64,000 nt of DNA. Origin: Oscillospiraceae bacterium (GTDB taxonomy: Bacteria; Bacillota; Clostridia; Oscillospirales; Ruminococcaceae). The notes under the pieces are model-generated. The model worked only from the letters and a program-made list of their open reading frames with translations. It was not told the origin of the DNA and ran no database searches. Shown here piece by piece: positions 37,133 through 47,013 of the stretch. Positions within the stretch are counted from its first letter, which is position 1; each line of letters begins with the position of its first letter. The translations under genes and the position numbers were made by a program. The stretch spans positions 760,865 to 824,864 of the forward strand of contig CADBXK010000001.1 in assembly GCA_902798695.1 (NCBI GenBank), read 5' to 3'.

Positions 37133-38998
37133 TTACATATTTAATGTTTTTGTGAACACAGCAAATGAATATGGGGGTAATAAAATGCTATTATTTTTGT
37201 GTTTTCCATGAACACATTGATATTTATTGAGCTTTATATTTGAATTTAACTCCGTATTTAAGGAATAGTCGTTGGGGTTCAGAATAAAAATTGTTGAATA
37301 ATCTTTGTTTTGCCTATTAAAAGCTATGGTATCTGCTGAAGATGTAATGAATTCAATGGAACCATTTGATAAAACCGGTAATTTTTTTCTGAGTTTACCA
37401 AGCAATCTTGCGAAGTGTAATATGTTTTTATCTTCTTGACCCCATGGATAGCACTTTCTGTTAAATGGATCTTTATATCCTTGAACGCCAACCTCGTCTC
37501 CATAGTATATGCAAGGGGAACCTGGCAAAAAATATTGCAAAGCCATCGCACATTTTAACATATTTATTCCGAGTTCATATTGATAAATTGAAAGAACATT
37601 TTCGAACTGCCATTGTCTGTCATTTTGTTCGGGAGCTCCGGCTAATGCAGTGATTGCTCTTGTTATATCGTGAGTTGAGAGAGAATTCATACACACATTT
37701 AATATTTCAGCAGGGTAGTTTTCAACTATTGTCATAACAGAATTTTCAAACAAATATTTATCTTTGTCTTTAACATATGATATTATAGCGTGTCTGAAAG
37801 GGTAGTTCATTACGCCATCTAATTGATCACCCAAAAAATATTTTTTTATTTTACCGTATGCCATTTTATTAGACGCATCTTCCCAAACTTCACCTATTAA
37901 AAGTTTGTCTTCTCCTTCAGATTTAACAGCTTTTCTTATTTCTTCAACAAAGTGATCTGGGAGTTCGTCAACAACGTCTAGTCGAAAACCTGAGGCGCCA
38001 AGACGTAGCCACTTTTTGATTATTCCATTATCACTGCACAAAAAATCTATAAATTCATCATTAGATTTATTTATGGTTGGCAACGTTGAAAATCCCCACC
38101 AAGAATGATAATGATCAGGAAAACTGGAAAAATCATACCAAGAATAATATGGACTTTGTTTTGAATTATATGCTCCAATAGAAGAATATCTATTTTTTTT
38201 GTTGAAATATATACTATCATCACCGGTATGGTTAAAAACGCCATCTAAAATTATTGAAATATTTTTTTCTTTAGCTGATGAGCATAAATTAGAAAAATCT
38301 TCTTCTGTTCCAAGCAAGGGGTCGATTTTCATATAATTTGCAGTGTTATATCTGTGACTCGAATGAGCTTCGAAAATAGGATTTAAATATATTATATTAA
38401 CGCCTAATGATTTTAAATATGGTAGTTTTTGCTGAATTCCTTTTAAATCCCCACAAAAATAATCATTATTTAGTATTTCTCCTTGTTTGTTAGGCAAGAA
38501 ACTAGGTGTATTGCCCCAGTCAGAACGCAAAATGCGGTCGGTTGGAACATTTTTTTTCTTTTCATTACTATAATAAAAACGATCGGGGAAGATCTGATAA
38601 TATATTCCCCCTTTAACAAAATCAGGAGTTTTCATGTTCTCTTTAAAAACTGTTAATTGAAAACTTGCTCCAGAATGGTTAGATAAATATCCGGTTCCAT
38701 CTAAATTTTTGTGAACATATGTTGTTGAAGAGTCTTTCTGTATTTTGAAATAATAGAATAATATACCTGTGCTTTGGGGAGTAAAATATCCTGTATATTT
38801 CAATGTGTTATATGTGGTTTTATCATAGGATAACTCGATATCTTTAACAAAACCTTCATGATCGTAAAAGCATATATATGCATTGGAAAAAGAAAATTCT
38901 AATGGTAACTCAATAGTGAATTTTATTTTTGTATTAACCTCAACAGCTCCAAACGGTTTTTTATATTTTAAACTTCGACTGTTATATATGCAGTTCAT
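37133..38998 (-). CDS. GH13 alpha-glucan hydrolase, neopullulanase-like
   Basis: A 621-residue alpha-amylase-family enzyme without a signal peptide, so probably cytosolic. Residues 1-135 are a beta-sandwich resembling the N-domain of maltogenic amylases and neopullulanases. The barrel has DGVFNHTG (region I), GFRLDVVDEL (nucleophile Asp), LIGEVWED (acid Glu) and LSTHDITR (third carboxylate). It likely trims alpha-1,4/1,6 glucans with the phosphorylase encoded upstream. ATG 38998 lies nine bases after AGGTTAGGTG; GTG 39010 is inside that site. Confidence 0.88.
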   Translation of the reverse strand: MNCIYNSRSLKYKKPFGAVEVNTKIKFTIELPLEFSFSNAYICFYDHEGFVKDIELSYDKTTYNTLKYTGYFTPQSTGILFYYFKIQKDSSTTYVHKNLDGTGYLSNHSGASFQLTVFKENMKTPDFVKGGIYYQIFPDRFYYSNEKKKNVPTDRILRSDWGNTPSFLPNKQGEILNNDYFCGDLKGIQQKLPYLKSLGVNIIYLNPIFEAHSSHRYNTANYMKIDPLLGTEEDFSNLCSSAKEKNISIILDGVFNHTGDDSIYFNKKNRYSSIGAYNSKQSPYYSWYDFSSFPDHYHSWWGFSTLPTINKSNDEFIDFLCSDNGIIKKWLRLGASGFRLDVVDELPDHFVEEIRKAVKSEGEDKLLIGEVWEDASNKMAYGKIKKYFLGDQLDGVMNYPFRHAIISYVKDKDKYLFENSVMTIVENYPAEILNVCMNSLSTHDITRAITALAGAPEQNDRQWQFENVLSIYQYELGINMLKCAMALQYFLPGSPCIYYGDEVGVQGYKDPFNRKCYPWGQEDKNILHFARLLGKLRKKLPVLSNGSIEFITSSADTIAFNRQNKDYSTIFILNPNDYSLNTELNSNIKLNKYQCVHGKHKNNSILLPPYSFAVFTKTLNM

Positions 38999-39055
38999 TG
39001 TTTTTTTCACCTAACCTTTAAAAAACACCTTAATAAAAGAACAATAGGGAAAATG

Positions 39056-41455
39056 TTAATTTTCCAAATTCCATATATTTTCTGAATATTCTCTAATAGA
39101 TCTGTCTGCAGAAAAATATCCAGCATTAGCTATGTTAATGGCGCTCATTTTATACCATTTTGAGGATTGTTGATATAACTTACTAGCTTTTTCTTGGGTG
39201 GCACAATATGAAGCGAAATCAGCTAATACCATATATGGATCTTTCCACTTAAGAGAATTTACTATGTCAGAAAATGTATTTCCGTTTATTCCGCGTTCCA
39301 TAAAATCAAGCGCGTGCTTTATTTGTGGAATTTTGTTATATAACTCAATTGGAGAATATCCTATTTCTTTTTGGTGTTTTACTTCTTTGGCGTTCATTCC
39401 AAATAATAAAATATTATCATCGCCTACATTTTGATGTATTTCTATGTTTGCTCCATCTTCTGTTCCGAGTGTAATGGCTCCGTTGATCATAAATTTCATG
39501 TTTCCGGTTCCAGATGCTTCGGTTCCTGCCATAGAAATTTGTTCAGATATATCACTGGCAGGAATTATGATTTCTGCTAATGACACATTATAGTTTTCTA
39601 CATATATTACATTTAATTTTTCGCTTATTTTTGGATCGCATTGTATTTGATCAGAAAGTGAACATAGCAATTTAATTATCTGTTTTGCAATATAATATCC
39701 TGGAGCAGCTTTGGCAGAAAAAATATATGTTTTTGGTGTAAAAGCTGCGTTAGGATTTTCACGCAAATATAAATAGTCGGTTATAATATTTAAAACATTT
39801 AAGTGTTGTCTTTTATATTCATGCATCCTTTTCACTTGCACATCGAAAATAGAATTTATATCTATGTTGATGTTTTGATTTTTTGAAAGAAATGATAAAA
39901 AGCGTTTTTTGTTTTCGTATTTGATTTTTCTTAGTTTTTCTTGAACTTCAGGATCAGATGCATATTTTTCAAAGTTTTTTAGTTCTAGTGCGTCTTGTTC
40001 AAATCTATCTCCAATTGTTTCTTTCAACAAATTGCACAAGCCCGGATTGGATTGATTTAACCACCTTCTATATGCTATTCCATTTGTCACATTTGTAAAT
40101 TTATCGGGCGTTTCTCTATAAAAATCATAAAATAAATCTTTTTTGAGAATGTTGCTATGAAGTTTAGAAACACCGTTTATTTTTTTAGAAGTATATACGC
40201 ACAAATTTGCCATTTTTATTGAATTGTTTTCGATTATAGACATTCGATTAATTCTGTTCATATCCCATGCAAATTTATTTTTCATTTCTTCTATAAATCT
40301 ACGGTTTATTTCTACAACGATCTGCCATATTCTAGGAATTAAGTCTTTAATTAAACCTTCATTCCAAACCTCTAGGGCTTCTGTCATTACTGTGTGATTT
40401 GTGTATGTGAAAGTGTTTTGAACAATTCTCCATGCTTTTTCCCATGTATATCCACATTCGTCCAACAAAATTCTCATTAATTCAGGAATTGCTAGGGTGG
40501 GGTGAGTGTCGTTTATGTGAATAGAGTTTTTTTCGTCAAAGTTGTCCATAGTTCCATATTCTCTAACATGTCTGTTGGTTATGTCTCCTAAGGAAGCTGC
40601 GCACAGAAAATATTGTTGACGTAAACGTAAAAGTTTGCCTTGTAAATGATTGTCGTTTGGATATAAAATTTTGGATATAGATTCTGCAGTTATGCTTTGA
40701 CCCATAGCACCAGTATAATCTCCGTTGTTAAAAGAATCCATATCGAAAGAAGGAGATTCGGCGTCCCAAAGCCTTAAAACAGCGACTCCTGAAGTTTTAT
40801 ATCCAGGAATATACATATCATAAGGAATTGCTCTAACAACAGAATAATTTTTTTGGCGAATGTAGTGAAAGCCGGATTCGTCCCAATATTCTTCAACATC
40901 TCCACCAAATTTAACATCAATTGCTAGTTCATGTTGAGGAATTAGCCAATATTTTCCTTTTGGTAACCATTGATCGGGAAGTTCTGTTTGCCATCCGTCA
41001 ACAATTTTTTGCTTAAATATTCCAAATTCATATAGTATGGAATATCCATATGAGTTTAAACCTAGATTTGCCATGGCGTCTAGATAGCATGCAGCTAATC
41101 TACCTAATCCGCCGTTTCCGAGGCCTGCGTCTGGCTCGCAATTATATATATCTTCTATATCAACATCAAATTCTGATAATATAGATTTAATGGTGTTTGT
41201 TAGATTTAAATTAAATAAATTATTTTTTAATGATCGACCAATTAAAAATTCTATGCTCAAATAGCTAATTTGTTTTTTTCCTGTTGATATATTTTGAGCT
41301 TTACAGTGATGTGCTTTAGTTGTTAAAATTTTAGTTATTGTCATAACTGTAGCTTTATATAGTTGGTCTATTGATGCAGTTTCTGGAGTAGCTCTTAGCA
41401 TATGGAGAGAGCTAATAATTTCGTTCTTCAAATATTCTTTTGAATATGCTTTCAT
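39056..41455 (-). CDS. glgP: glycogen/maltodextrin phosphorylase
   Basis: PLP-dependent GT35 phosphorylase of 799 residues that releases glucose-1-phosphate from alpha-glucans. Motifs are PDAGLGNGGLGRLAACYLD, HINDTHPTLAIPELMR, VQVKRMHEYKRQ and EASGTGNMKFMINGAITLGT, with the PLP-binding lysine in the last. GGGGAGG precedes the ATG. It lies upstream of the GH13 gene on the same strand (46-base gap) and probably forms an operon for glycogen breakdown. Confidence 0.95.
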   Translation of the reverse strand: MKAYSKEYLKNEIISSLHMLRATPETASIDQLYKATVMTITKILTTKAHHCKAQNISTGKKQISYLSIEFLIGRSLKNNLFNLNLTNTIKSILSEFDVDIEDIYNCEPDAGLGNGGLGRLAACYLDAMANLGLNSYGYSILYEFGIFKQKIVDGWQTELPDQWLPKGKYWLIPQHELAIDVKFGGDVEEYWDESGFHYIRQKNYSVVRAIPYDMYIPGYKTSGVAVLRLWDAESPSFDMDSFNNGDYTGAMGQSITAESISKILYPNDNHLQGKLLRLRQQYFLCAASLGDITNRHVREYGTMDNFDEKNSIHINDTHPTLAIPELMRILLDECGYTWEKAWRIVQNTFTYTNHTVMTEALEVWNEGLIKDLIPRIWQIVVEINRRFIEEMKNKFAWDMNRINRMSIIENNSIKMANLCVYTSKKINGVSKLHSNILKKDLFYDFYRETPDKFTNVTNGIAYRRWLNQSNPGLCNLLKETIGDRFEQDALELKNFEKYASDPEVQEKLRKIKYENKKRFLSFLSKNQNINIDINSIFDVQVKRMHEYKRQHLNVLNIITDYLYLRENPNAAFTPKTYIFSAKAAPGYYIAKQIIKLLCSLSDQIQCDPKISEKLNVIYVENYNVSLAEIIIPASDISEQISMAGTEASGTGNMKFMINGAITLGTEDGANIEIHQNVGDDNILLFGMNAKEVKHQKEIGYSPIELYNKIPQIKHALDFMERGINGNTFSDIVNSLKWKDPYMVLADFASYCATQEKASKLYQQSSKWYKMSAINIANAGYFSADRSIREYSENIWNLEN

Positions 41456-41736
41456 AAAAACCTCCCCGATTTCATGTTAGAAAAATGGTTGTATGTTTTT
41501 ATTATCATTCAAAATATAACTTTATGTTACTAATTATATAGCAATATTTTTTTGTTATCAACACAAAATAGAAAATTATTAAAACCTAGGTGTTTACAAG
41601 ATAAGTTTTTTATATTGATATTTTGAGCTTTGTTATACTTTGTTAAAATAATTATTTTTCTAAAAATAATGCTTTAAATTTTGACTGGTTTACTGTATAA
41701 TTTATTATAAATTATATGAAAATTTGGGGGATTTGT

Positions 41737-42123
41737 ATGTCTAAGAATAGAACGGATGTATATATATGCAACAAAAAATATGCTTTGGAATCGGACGAAT
41801 CTTCAGAATTTATAATGGGAGTTTCTAGAGTTGTAGATAAAAAATTTCAAGAAATTTTCGAACGTGATGAAAATATTTCATTAATGGATGCTGCAGTTTT
41901 GGTTTCGTTGGAATTGGTTAGTGAAAACGTGAAGGCTGCTAGAAATTTAGATAGTATGCGAACACAAATAAAAGCTTACGCAGATGAAAACAATAAGTTG
42001 AAAGATAAAATAATGACAATGTCTAAAAAAATGGATGATTTATATGATAAAAACAAAAAACTACAGGCTGAGGTAGATATAAATAGATTAAAAAACACTA
42101 TAAATAACATGAATAATAGGTGA
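41737..42123 (+). CDS. zapA: cell division protein ZapA
   Basis: A 128-residue FtsZ-ring stabiliser. The N-terminal globular part starts SKNRTDVYICNKKYALES, and a long C-terminal coiled coil runs from about residue 75. ATG 41737 stands behind TTGGGGGATT; ATG 41716 would lack a site. The next gene, a U32 peptidase, follows after 19 bases, a pairing common in Clostridia. Confidence 0.85.
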   Translation: MSKNRTDVYICNKKYALESDESSEFIMGVSRVVDKKFQEIFERDENISLMDAAVLVSLELVSENVKAARNLDSMRTQIKAYADENNKLKDKIMTMSKKMDDLYDKNKKLQAEVDINRLKNTINNMNNR

Positions 42124-42142
42124 AAACGAGGGGTAGTTTATT

Positions 42143-44185
42143 ATGTCTGAGTTGCTTGCCCCTGTTGGCAGTTTTGAAAAATTAAAGGCAGCAGTATATT
42201 CTGGAGCGGATGCTGTCTATTTTGGGTTTAAGAAGTTTAGTGCAAGAAAAAACGCTCAAAATTTTGATTTGTCGGAAATTTTGGAAGTTGTTAGGTTTTG
42301 CCATGACTTTGGTGTTAAGGCTTATGTTACTTTAAATACTATTGTTAATGATGTTGAACTTGAAGAAGTTAAGAACATTATATGCCAATTGAAAGAAATG
42401 GGTGTAGATGCATTGATCATTCAGGATCTGGGAATTTTAAATGTTATTAAACAAGTTGCTCCAGACTTTAAGATACATGCATCGACACAAATGAGTGTTC
42501 ATAGTTTATCTGGAGTTAGATTTTTGCGTGAACTAGGTTTTTCTAGAGTTGTTGTTGCTCGAGAAATGACACTTAGCGAGATAGCGGAAGTTTGTAAAGA
42601 AAATATTGAAATAGAAGTTTTTGTGCACGGAGCTTTATGTTACTGTGTATCTGGTCAGTGTCTTATGAGTTCAATGTTAGGAGGAAGAAGTGCTAATAGA
42701 GGTGAGTGTGCTCAACCTTGTCGCTTGCCTTTTTCTGTTTCTAATCCTCCAACTCCAGATTTGTCTTTAAAGGACTTATGTGCTATTGATGTTTTAGATA
42801 GTTTAAAAGAGATTGGGGTCCATTCTTTTAAAATTGAGGGAAGAATGAAAAGACCAGAATATGTTGCAGCCGCAACCATCGCATATAGAAAGAAAATAGA
42901 TGGATTTAGTGTTGATAAAAACGATTTACTTAACGTATTTTCTCGCAGTGGTTTTACAAATGGTTATATAAATAATCAAAGAGGTCGAGACATGTTTGGC
43001 GTTAGGCGCAAGGAAGACATGGCAACAAAAGATTTATATTCTAAAATAAAAGAAAATTATCGCAGACCGTTGCAAAGATTTAATATTAACGTTGAGATTT
43101 TTGTAAAAAAAGAAAAACCTATTTGTTTAAGAGTTTCAGATCAATTTGGCATGGTGGAGGTTTTAGGAAATGTTCCAGAAGAAGCTAAAACAATTAGTTT
43201 GAATGAGGACAGATTGCGAGAGTGTTTTGGAAAACTTGGTGGAACTATATATAAATTAAGACAAATTCGAGTGGATGTTGATTGTGGATTATATGTTTCT
43301 AATTCGCATTTGAACGAGTTAAAAAAATCTGCTGTTCTAAAACTGAGTAGGAAACATTTAAACAGCAATCGTAGTATTAACATTAACAATGATTATGAAA
43401 TTCAAAACCGTTTTAAAAAAGATAATATAAATAAACGTTATGAATCTGGAAAAATTGGATTGCGTGCTGAATGTGAAAGGTTTGAGCAAATTGTTTGTGT
43501 TGATCAATTTGAATTGATAAGTGTTAATATAGATGAACTTTTTGATAATTCTGAAAAAATAGGTTCTTTAGTTGATAAAATTGGAATTTTGATGCCACAA
43601 ACTATGTTTGGAAGAGAATCGGATTTAATTGGTAAGATTGATTTTTTGAAAAAATTAGGAGTGAGACATGCAACAGTTCAAAATTTAGGGCATGTTCCGT
43701 TATTGAATGATTTTGTGCTACATGGAGGATTCTCTTTAAATATTGCAAATAGTGAGAGTGTTAAATTTTTAGATTCTGTTGGGTTTAATGACTTTATAGT
43801 TTCTACTGAATGTAGTCTAGAAACCATTTCTACGATTTGTAAAAAAACACCGTTGGGGATTATAGCTGCAGGGAGATTGCCTTTGATGGTTTCGAGAAAT
43901 TGTCCAGTAAATATTAGTTGCGATGAATGTCGATATTCATCGAATTTGTTAGATAGAAAAGGAAAGTTGTTTCCGGTAAGATGTGGTAAGGATTGTTATA
44001 AAATATTTAATTCGGATGTTTTATGGATGGCTGATCGGCAGCATGAATTAAAAAATATAGATTTTGGTGTGTTGAAGTTTACAATAGAGGACAAAAATGA
44101 AGCTGAGATAGTTACCGAAAATTTTATACAAAAAGTAAAACTAAAAAGTGATTATACTAGAGGGCTTTATTATAGAGGAATATAA
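42143..44185 (+). CDS. peptidase U32 family protein, RlhA-like
   Basis: A 680-residue U32-family protein. The N-terminal half is the TIM-barrel-like catalytic domain (LLAPVGSFEKLKAAVYSGADAVYFG, IHASTQMSVHS, EVFVHGALCYCVSGQCLMSS, NRGECAQPCRLPF, FKIEGRMKRPEYVA), where the cysteines fit an iron-sulfur site. The C-terminal half resembles the extra domain of RlhA-type proteins, which hydroxylate a cytidine of 23S rRNA, and has further cysteines (CPVNISCDECRYSS). RNA hydroxylation is the likelier role; true protease activity is unproven. Confidence 0.85.
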   Translation: MSELLAPVGSFEKLKAAVYSGADAVYFGFKKFSARKNAQNFDLSEILEVVRFCHDFGVKAYVTLNTIVNDVELEEVKNIICQLKEMGVDALIIQDLGILNVIKQVAPDFKIHASTQMSVHSLSGVRFLRELGFSRVVVAREMTLSEIAEVCKENIEIEVFVHGALCYCVSGQCLMSSMLGGRSANRGECAQPCRLPFSVSNPPTPDLSLKDLCAIDVLDSLKEIGVHSFKIEGRMKRPEYVAAATIAYRKKIDGFSVDKNDLLNVFSRSGFTNGYINNQRGRDMFGVRRKEDMATKDLYSKIKENYRRPLQRFNINVEIFVKKEKPICLRVSDQFGMVEVLGNVPEEAKTISLNEDRLRECFGKLGGTIYKLRQIRVDVDCGLYVSNSHLNELKKSAVLKLSRKHLNSNRSININNDYEIQNRFKKDNINKRYESGKIGLRAECERFEQIVCVDQFELISVNIDELFDNSEKIGSLVDKIGILMPQTMFGRESDLIGKIDFLKKLGVRHATVQNLGHVPLLNDFVLHGGFSLNIANSESVKFLDSVGFNDFIVSTECSLETISTICKKTPLGIIAAGRLPLMVSRNCPVNISCDECRYSSNLLDRKGKLFPVRCGKDCYKIFNSDVLWMADRQHELKNIDFGVLKFTIEDKNEAEIVTENFIQKVKLKSDYTRGLYYRGI

Positions 44186-44325
44186 TTTGTCTATTTAGAT
44201 TTAATATCAATAAAACAATATCAATATAATATTAATATATATTTTAATTGTTTTGTGAAATATGCCAATAAATTGTCGTATATGTTTTTGTAATATGAGC
44301 AAAATATAAAATGTATATAAATATG

Positions 44326-44354
44326 TTGAGAAAAAATGTGAAATATAATATAAT
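44326..44354 (+). promoter_or_regulatory. mreB promoter
   Basis: TTGAGA at 44326-44331 and TATAAT at 44349-44354, with a 17-base spacer. The rest of the 263-base gap before mreB is AT-rich with no other feature seen. Confidence 0.7.
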
Positions 44355-44448
44355 GAGTAGTGGTGTATTAATTTGAATATTGCCATAGGGGTTTTAGTGA
44401 ACTTCTAGATTAAATAGATCAAAAATTGCAGAGAGGCAGGATTTTTTA

Positions 44449-45453
44449 ATGAGTTTTTCAAGAGATTTAGGAATTGATTTGGGTACAGCAAATACTTTAA
44501 TTTTTATGAAGGGAAAGGGTATAATAATTCGTGAACCATCAGTTGTTGCTGTGGATACTAGAACAGATGTTGTTAAGAGTGTTGGACAAGAAGCAAAAGA
44601 TGTTATTGGAAGAACTCCAGGTTCTATAACCGCTGTTAGACCTTTAAAAGATGGTGTTATAGCTGATTTCGATATTACAACAGCAATGTTGCAACAATTT
44701 ATAAAAAAGGCTTTAAACAGAAGAGTTATCCTTAAACCTAGAATTATTATATGTATTCCATCTGGCGTTACGGCTGTTGAAAAACGTGCAGTTAAGGAAG
44801 CTACAGAAAGAGCTGGAGCTAAAAAAGTATACATCATTGAAGAACCTATGGCTGCTGCTATTGGTGCTGGTTTGCCTGTTGCTGAACCTACTGGTAGTAT
44901 GGTTGTTGATATTGGTGGAGGCACATCTGAGGTTGCTGTTATTTCTTTAGGTGGAATAGTTGCTGCTAAGTCTGTTAGAGTTGGTGGAGATGAGTTCGAT
45001 AACGCTATAATAGCTTATATAAAGAAAAAATATAATCTTTTGATTGGTGAGAGAACTGCTGAGAGCATAAAACTTCAAATTGGTTCTGCTTTTCCATTTG
45101 AAGTGGAAGAAAGCATGAATATAAAAGGAAGAAACTTGTTGAATGGTTTGCCAGAAAATATTGAAGTTTCTTCTGATGAAATTAGAGAAGCTTTGAAAGA
45201 ATCAATTGATAGTGTTTTAGATGCTATTCATGTTACATTAGAAAAAACCCCACCAGAACTTGCTGCTGATATTATAGAACAAGGGATAACTTTAACTGGT
45301 GGTGGAGCGCTACTTAGAGGTTTAGATAAGTTGATTAATCAGGAAACTGGTATGCCTGTTAATGTTGCAGAAAATCCTTTGGACTGTGTTGTTGATGGAA
45401 CAGGAATGGTTTTGGAAAATATAGATAGATTAAGAGATGTTTTATCTGAGTAA
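44449..45453 (+). CDS. mreB: rod shape-determining protein MreB
   Basis: Actin-like filament protein of 334 residues that guides lateral wall synthesis. Motifs are [14 protein letters not shown] (phosphate 1), [57 protein letters not shown] (phosphate 2) and [14 protein letters not shown] (adenosine). It is the first gene of an mreB-mreC-mreD-PBP2 shape cluster; a terminator follows, so mreC has its own promoter. GAGAGGCAGG precedes the ATG. Confidence 0.96.
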   Translation: MSFSRDLGIDLGTANTLIFMKGKGIIIREPSVVAVDTRTDVVKSVGQEAKDVIGRTPGSITAVRPLKDGVIADFDITTAMLQQFIKKALNRRVILKPRIIICIPSGVTAVEKRAVKEATERAGAKKVYIIEEPMAAAIGAGLPVAEPTGSMVVDIGGGTSEVAVISLGGIVAAKSVRVGGDEFDNAIIAYIKKKYNLLIGERTAESIKLQIGSAFPFEVEESMNIKGRNLLNGLPENIEVSSDEIREALKESIDSVLDAIHVTLEKTPPELAADIIEQGITLTGGGALLRGLDKLINQETGMPVNVAENPLDCVVDGTGMVLENIDRLRDVLSE

Positions 45454-45464
45454 ATTTTAGTTGA

Positions 45465-45495
45465 AAAAGGAAATTTTGAATATTTCCTTTTTTTA
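45465..45495 (+). terminator. mreB terminator
   Basis: AAAAGGAAAT at 45465-45474 pairs with ATTTCCTTTT at 45482-45491, followed by more T residues. Confidence 0.75.
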
Positions 45496-45507
45496 TTGTT
45501 TTGTAAT

Positions 45508-45536
45508 TTGATGTTATAATATTGTTGTGTTATAAT
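45508..45536 (+). promoter_or_regulatory. mreC promoter
   Basis: TTGATG at 45508-45513 and TATAAT at 45531-45536, 17-base spacer, with TG one base before the -10. It would let mreC and the genes after it be expressed apart from mreB. Confidence 0.65.
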
Positions 45537-45570
45537 GTAATCCTACATATTTGATTAGGAGGCCTGAATT

Positions 45571-46422
45571 TTGCAAGATTTTTTTAAGAGTGGATTATTT
45601 AAAATATTGCTTGTTGTAATGGCTTCATTAGTTGGTTTATTGATTTTTGAAGCGTCTATTGGAAATTTAGTTGCGCCTGAACAAATTATTGGGATGATTA
45701 CTAAGCCATTTTCTGAAGCAACAACTGCTGCAAATGACTCTGTTTCTGGTTTTTTTGATCAAGTTTTTCAGGGTAGTAAATATAAAGAAGAAAATGAATT
45801 GTTAAAAGATGAGTTGGCTAATTTACAGAAAAAAATTGTTGACTATGAACAAATTAAAGGGGAAAATGAGCAGTTAAGAGAGGCTGCTGGGATTAAATCT
45901 AGCAATCCCGATTTTGAAGTTGAGCCTGCTCGTGTTATTGCTAGAGATCCTGATGATTTATATACTTTTACCATTAGTGCTGGGTCTTTGCAGGGTGTTG
46001 CTAAAGATTCGCCTGTTATTACTAAAAGAGGACTTGTTGGAATAGTCACAAAAGTTGGTGAAACATATAGCAAGGTTACAACTATTTTAGGATTAGATAT
46101 TCAGGTTTCTGCTATAAATAGTTCTAAAAATGAGGTTGGTGTTGTTTCAGGTAGGGCAGATTTACTTCAAAATGGTTTGTGTGCTATGTTGCATTTGGAT
46201 AAAGATACGCATTTGGAACCTGAAGATATTATTTCAACCGCTGGTGGTGGCGGTTTATATCCTCCTAATATAATAATTGGAAAAGTTAAAGAAATTCGTG
46301 TGAATGATAATGGAGTATCTTCATATGCAGTTGTAGAACCTACGGAAGATATTCAGTCTGTTAAGGATGTTACTGTTGTCAAAAAATTTGCTGGACAAAA
46401 AGCTAAACAAGATAATAATTAA
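45571..46422 (+). CDS. mreC: rod shape-determining protein MreC
   Basis: Bitopic elongasome scaffold of 283 residues: N-terminal membrane helix (about 12-30), a coiled coil at about 70-105 (KEENELLKDELANLQKKIVD), and the two extracytoplasmic beta-barrel domains with ARDPDDLYTFTISAG, VSGRADLLQNG and GGGLYPPNIIIGKV. TTG 45571 is preceded by AGGAGGCC. It is expected to contact MreB, MreD and PBP2 encoded on either side. Confidence 0.92.
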   Translation: MQDFFKSGLFKILLVVMASLVGLLIFEASIGNLVAPEQIIGMITKPFSEATTAANDSVSGFFDQVFQGSKYKEENELLKDELANLQKKIVDYEQIKGENEQLREAAGIKSSNPDFEVEPARVIARDPDDLYTFTISAGSLQGVAKDSPVITKRGLVGIVTKVGETYSKVTTILGLDIQVSAINSSKNEVGVVSGRADLLQNGLCAMLHLDKDTHLEPEDIISTAGGGGLYPPNIIIGKVKEIRVNDNGVSSYAVVEPTEDIQSVKDVTVVKKFAGQKAKQDNN

Positions 46423-46442
46423 AATTATAGGAGAATGGTGTT

Positions 46443-46976
46443 TTGAGAAGTAGTAGATTTGTCGCTTTTAAAAAGTGGAGCATTTTTATTTTATGTATTT
46501 TCTTTTTTTCAATTGCTCAATCCACTGTTGGTTTTCTTTCTATATTAGGATGTAGACCTGTTTTTTTACTTCCTTTATCTGTTGGCTTTTCTATGTTTTT
46601 AAATCAAAAAGAAGCAGCAATATTTGGTTTGATTTCTGGTTTGTTTTGGGACTGCTTTTCTGGACGATTATTTGGATATTCATCGTTTGTTTTGATTGCT
46701 GTTTGTGTGTTTGTTTCACTGATATGTAGTTATATTGCACACGCTAGCATAGGAAATTATATTATTTTAACTTTTGTTGGAATTTTTGTATATAATTTTA
46801 TTGATTTTGTTTTTAGATATATGATTTGGAATTTTTATGGTTGTTGGGATATTTGGATATATCATATTGTTCCTACAATTTTATATACTACTTTAATTTC
46901 ACCACTGATTTATTTATTATGCAAATTTGTTTTTGATAAATTTGTTAACGATAAAAAGACAAATTATGTACAATAG
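46443..46976 (+). CDS. mreD: rod shape-determining protein MreD
   Basis: A 177-residue integral membrane protein with about five helices. FGLISGLFWDCFSGRLFGYS is the recognisable MreD block. TTG 46443 is preceded by AGGAGA and lies 20 bases after mreC. Sequence similarity in this family is low, so the call rests partly on its place between mreC and PBP2. Confidence 0.85.
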   Translation: MRSSRFVAFKKWSIFILCIFFFSIAQSTVGFLSILGCRPVFLLPLSVGFSMFLNQKEAAIFGLISGLFWDCFSGRLFGYSSFVLIAVCVFVSLICSYIAHASIGNYIILTFVGIFVYNFIDFVFRYMIWNFYGCWDIWIYHIVPTILYTTLISPLIYLLCKFVFDKFVNDKKTNYVQ

Positions 46977-47013
46977 TGTTTGTTCCTTTTTACTAAGGAG
47001 ATGAAAAATAGAA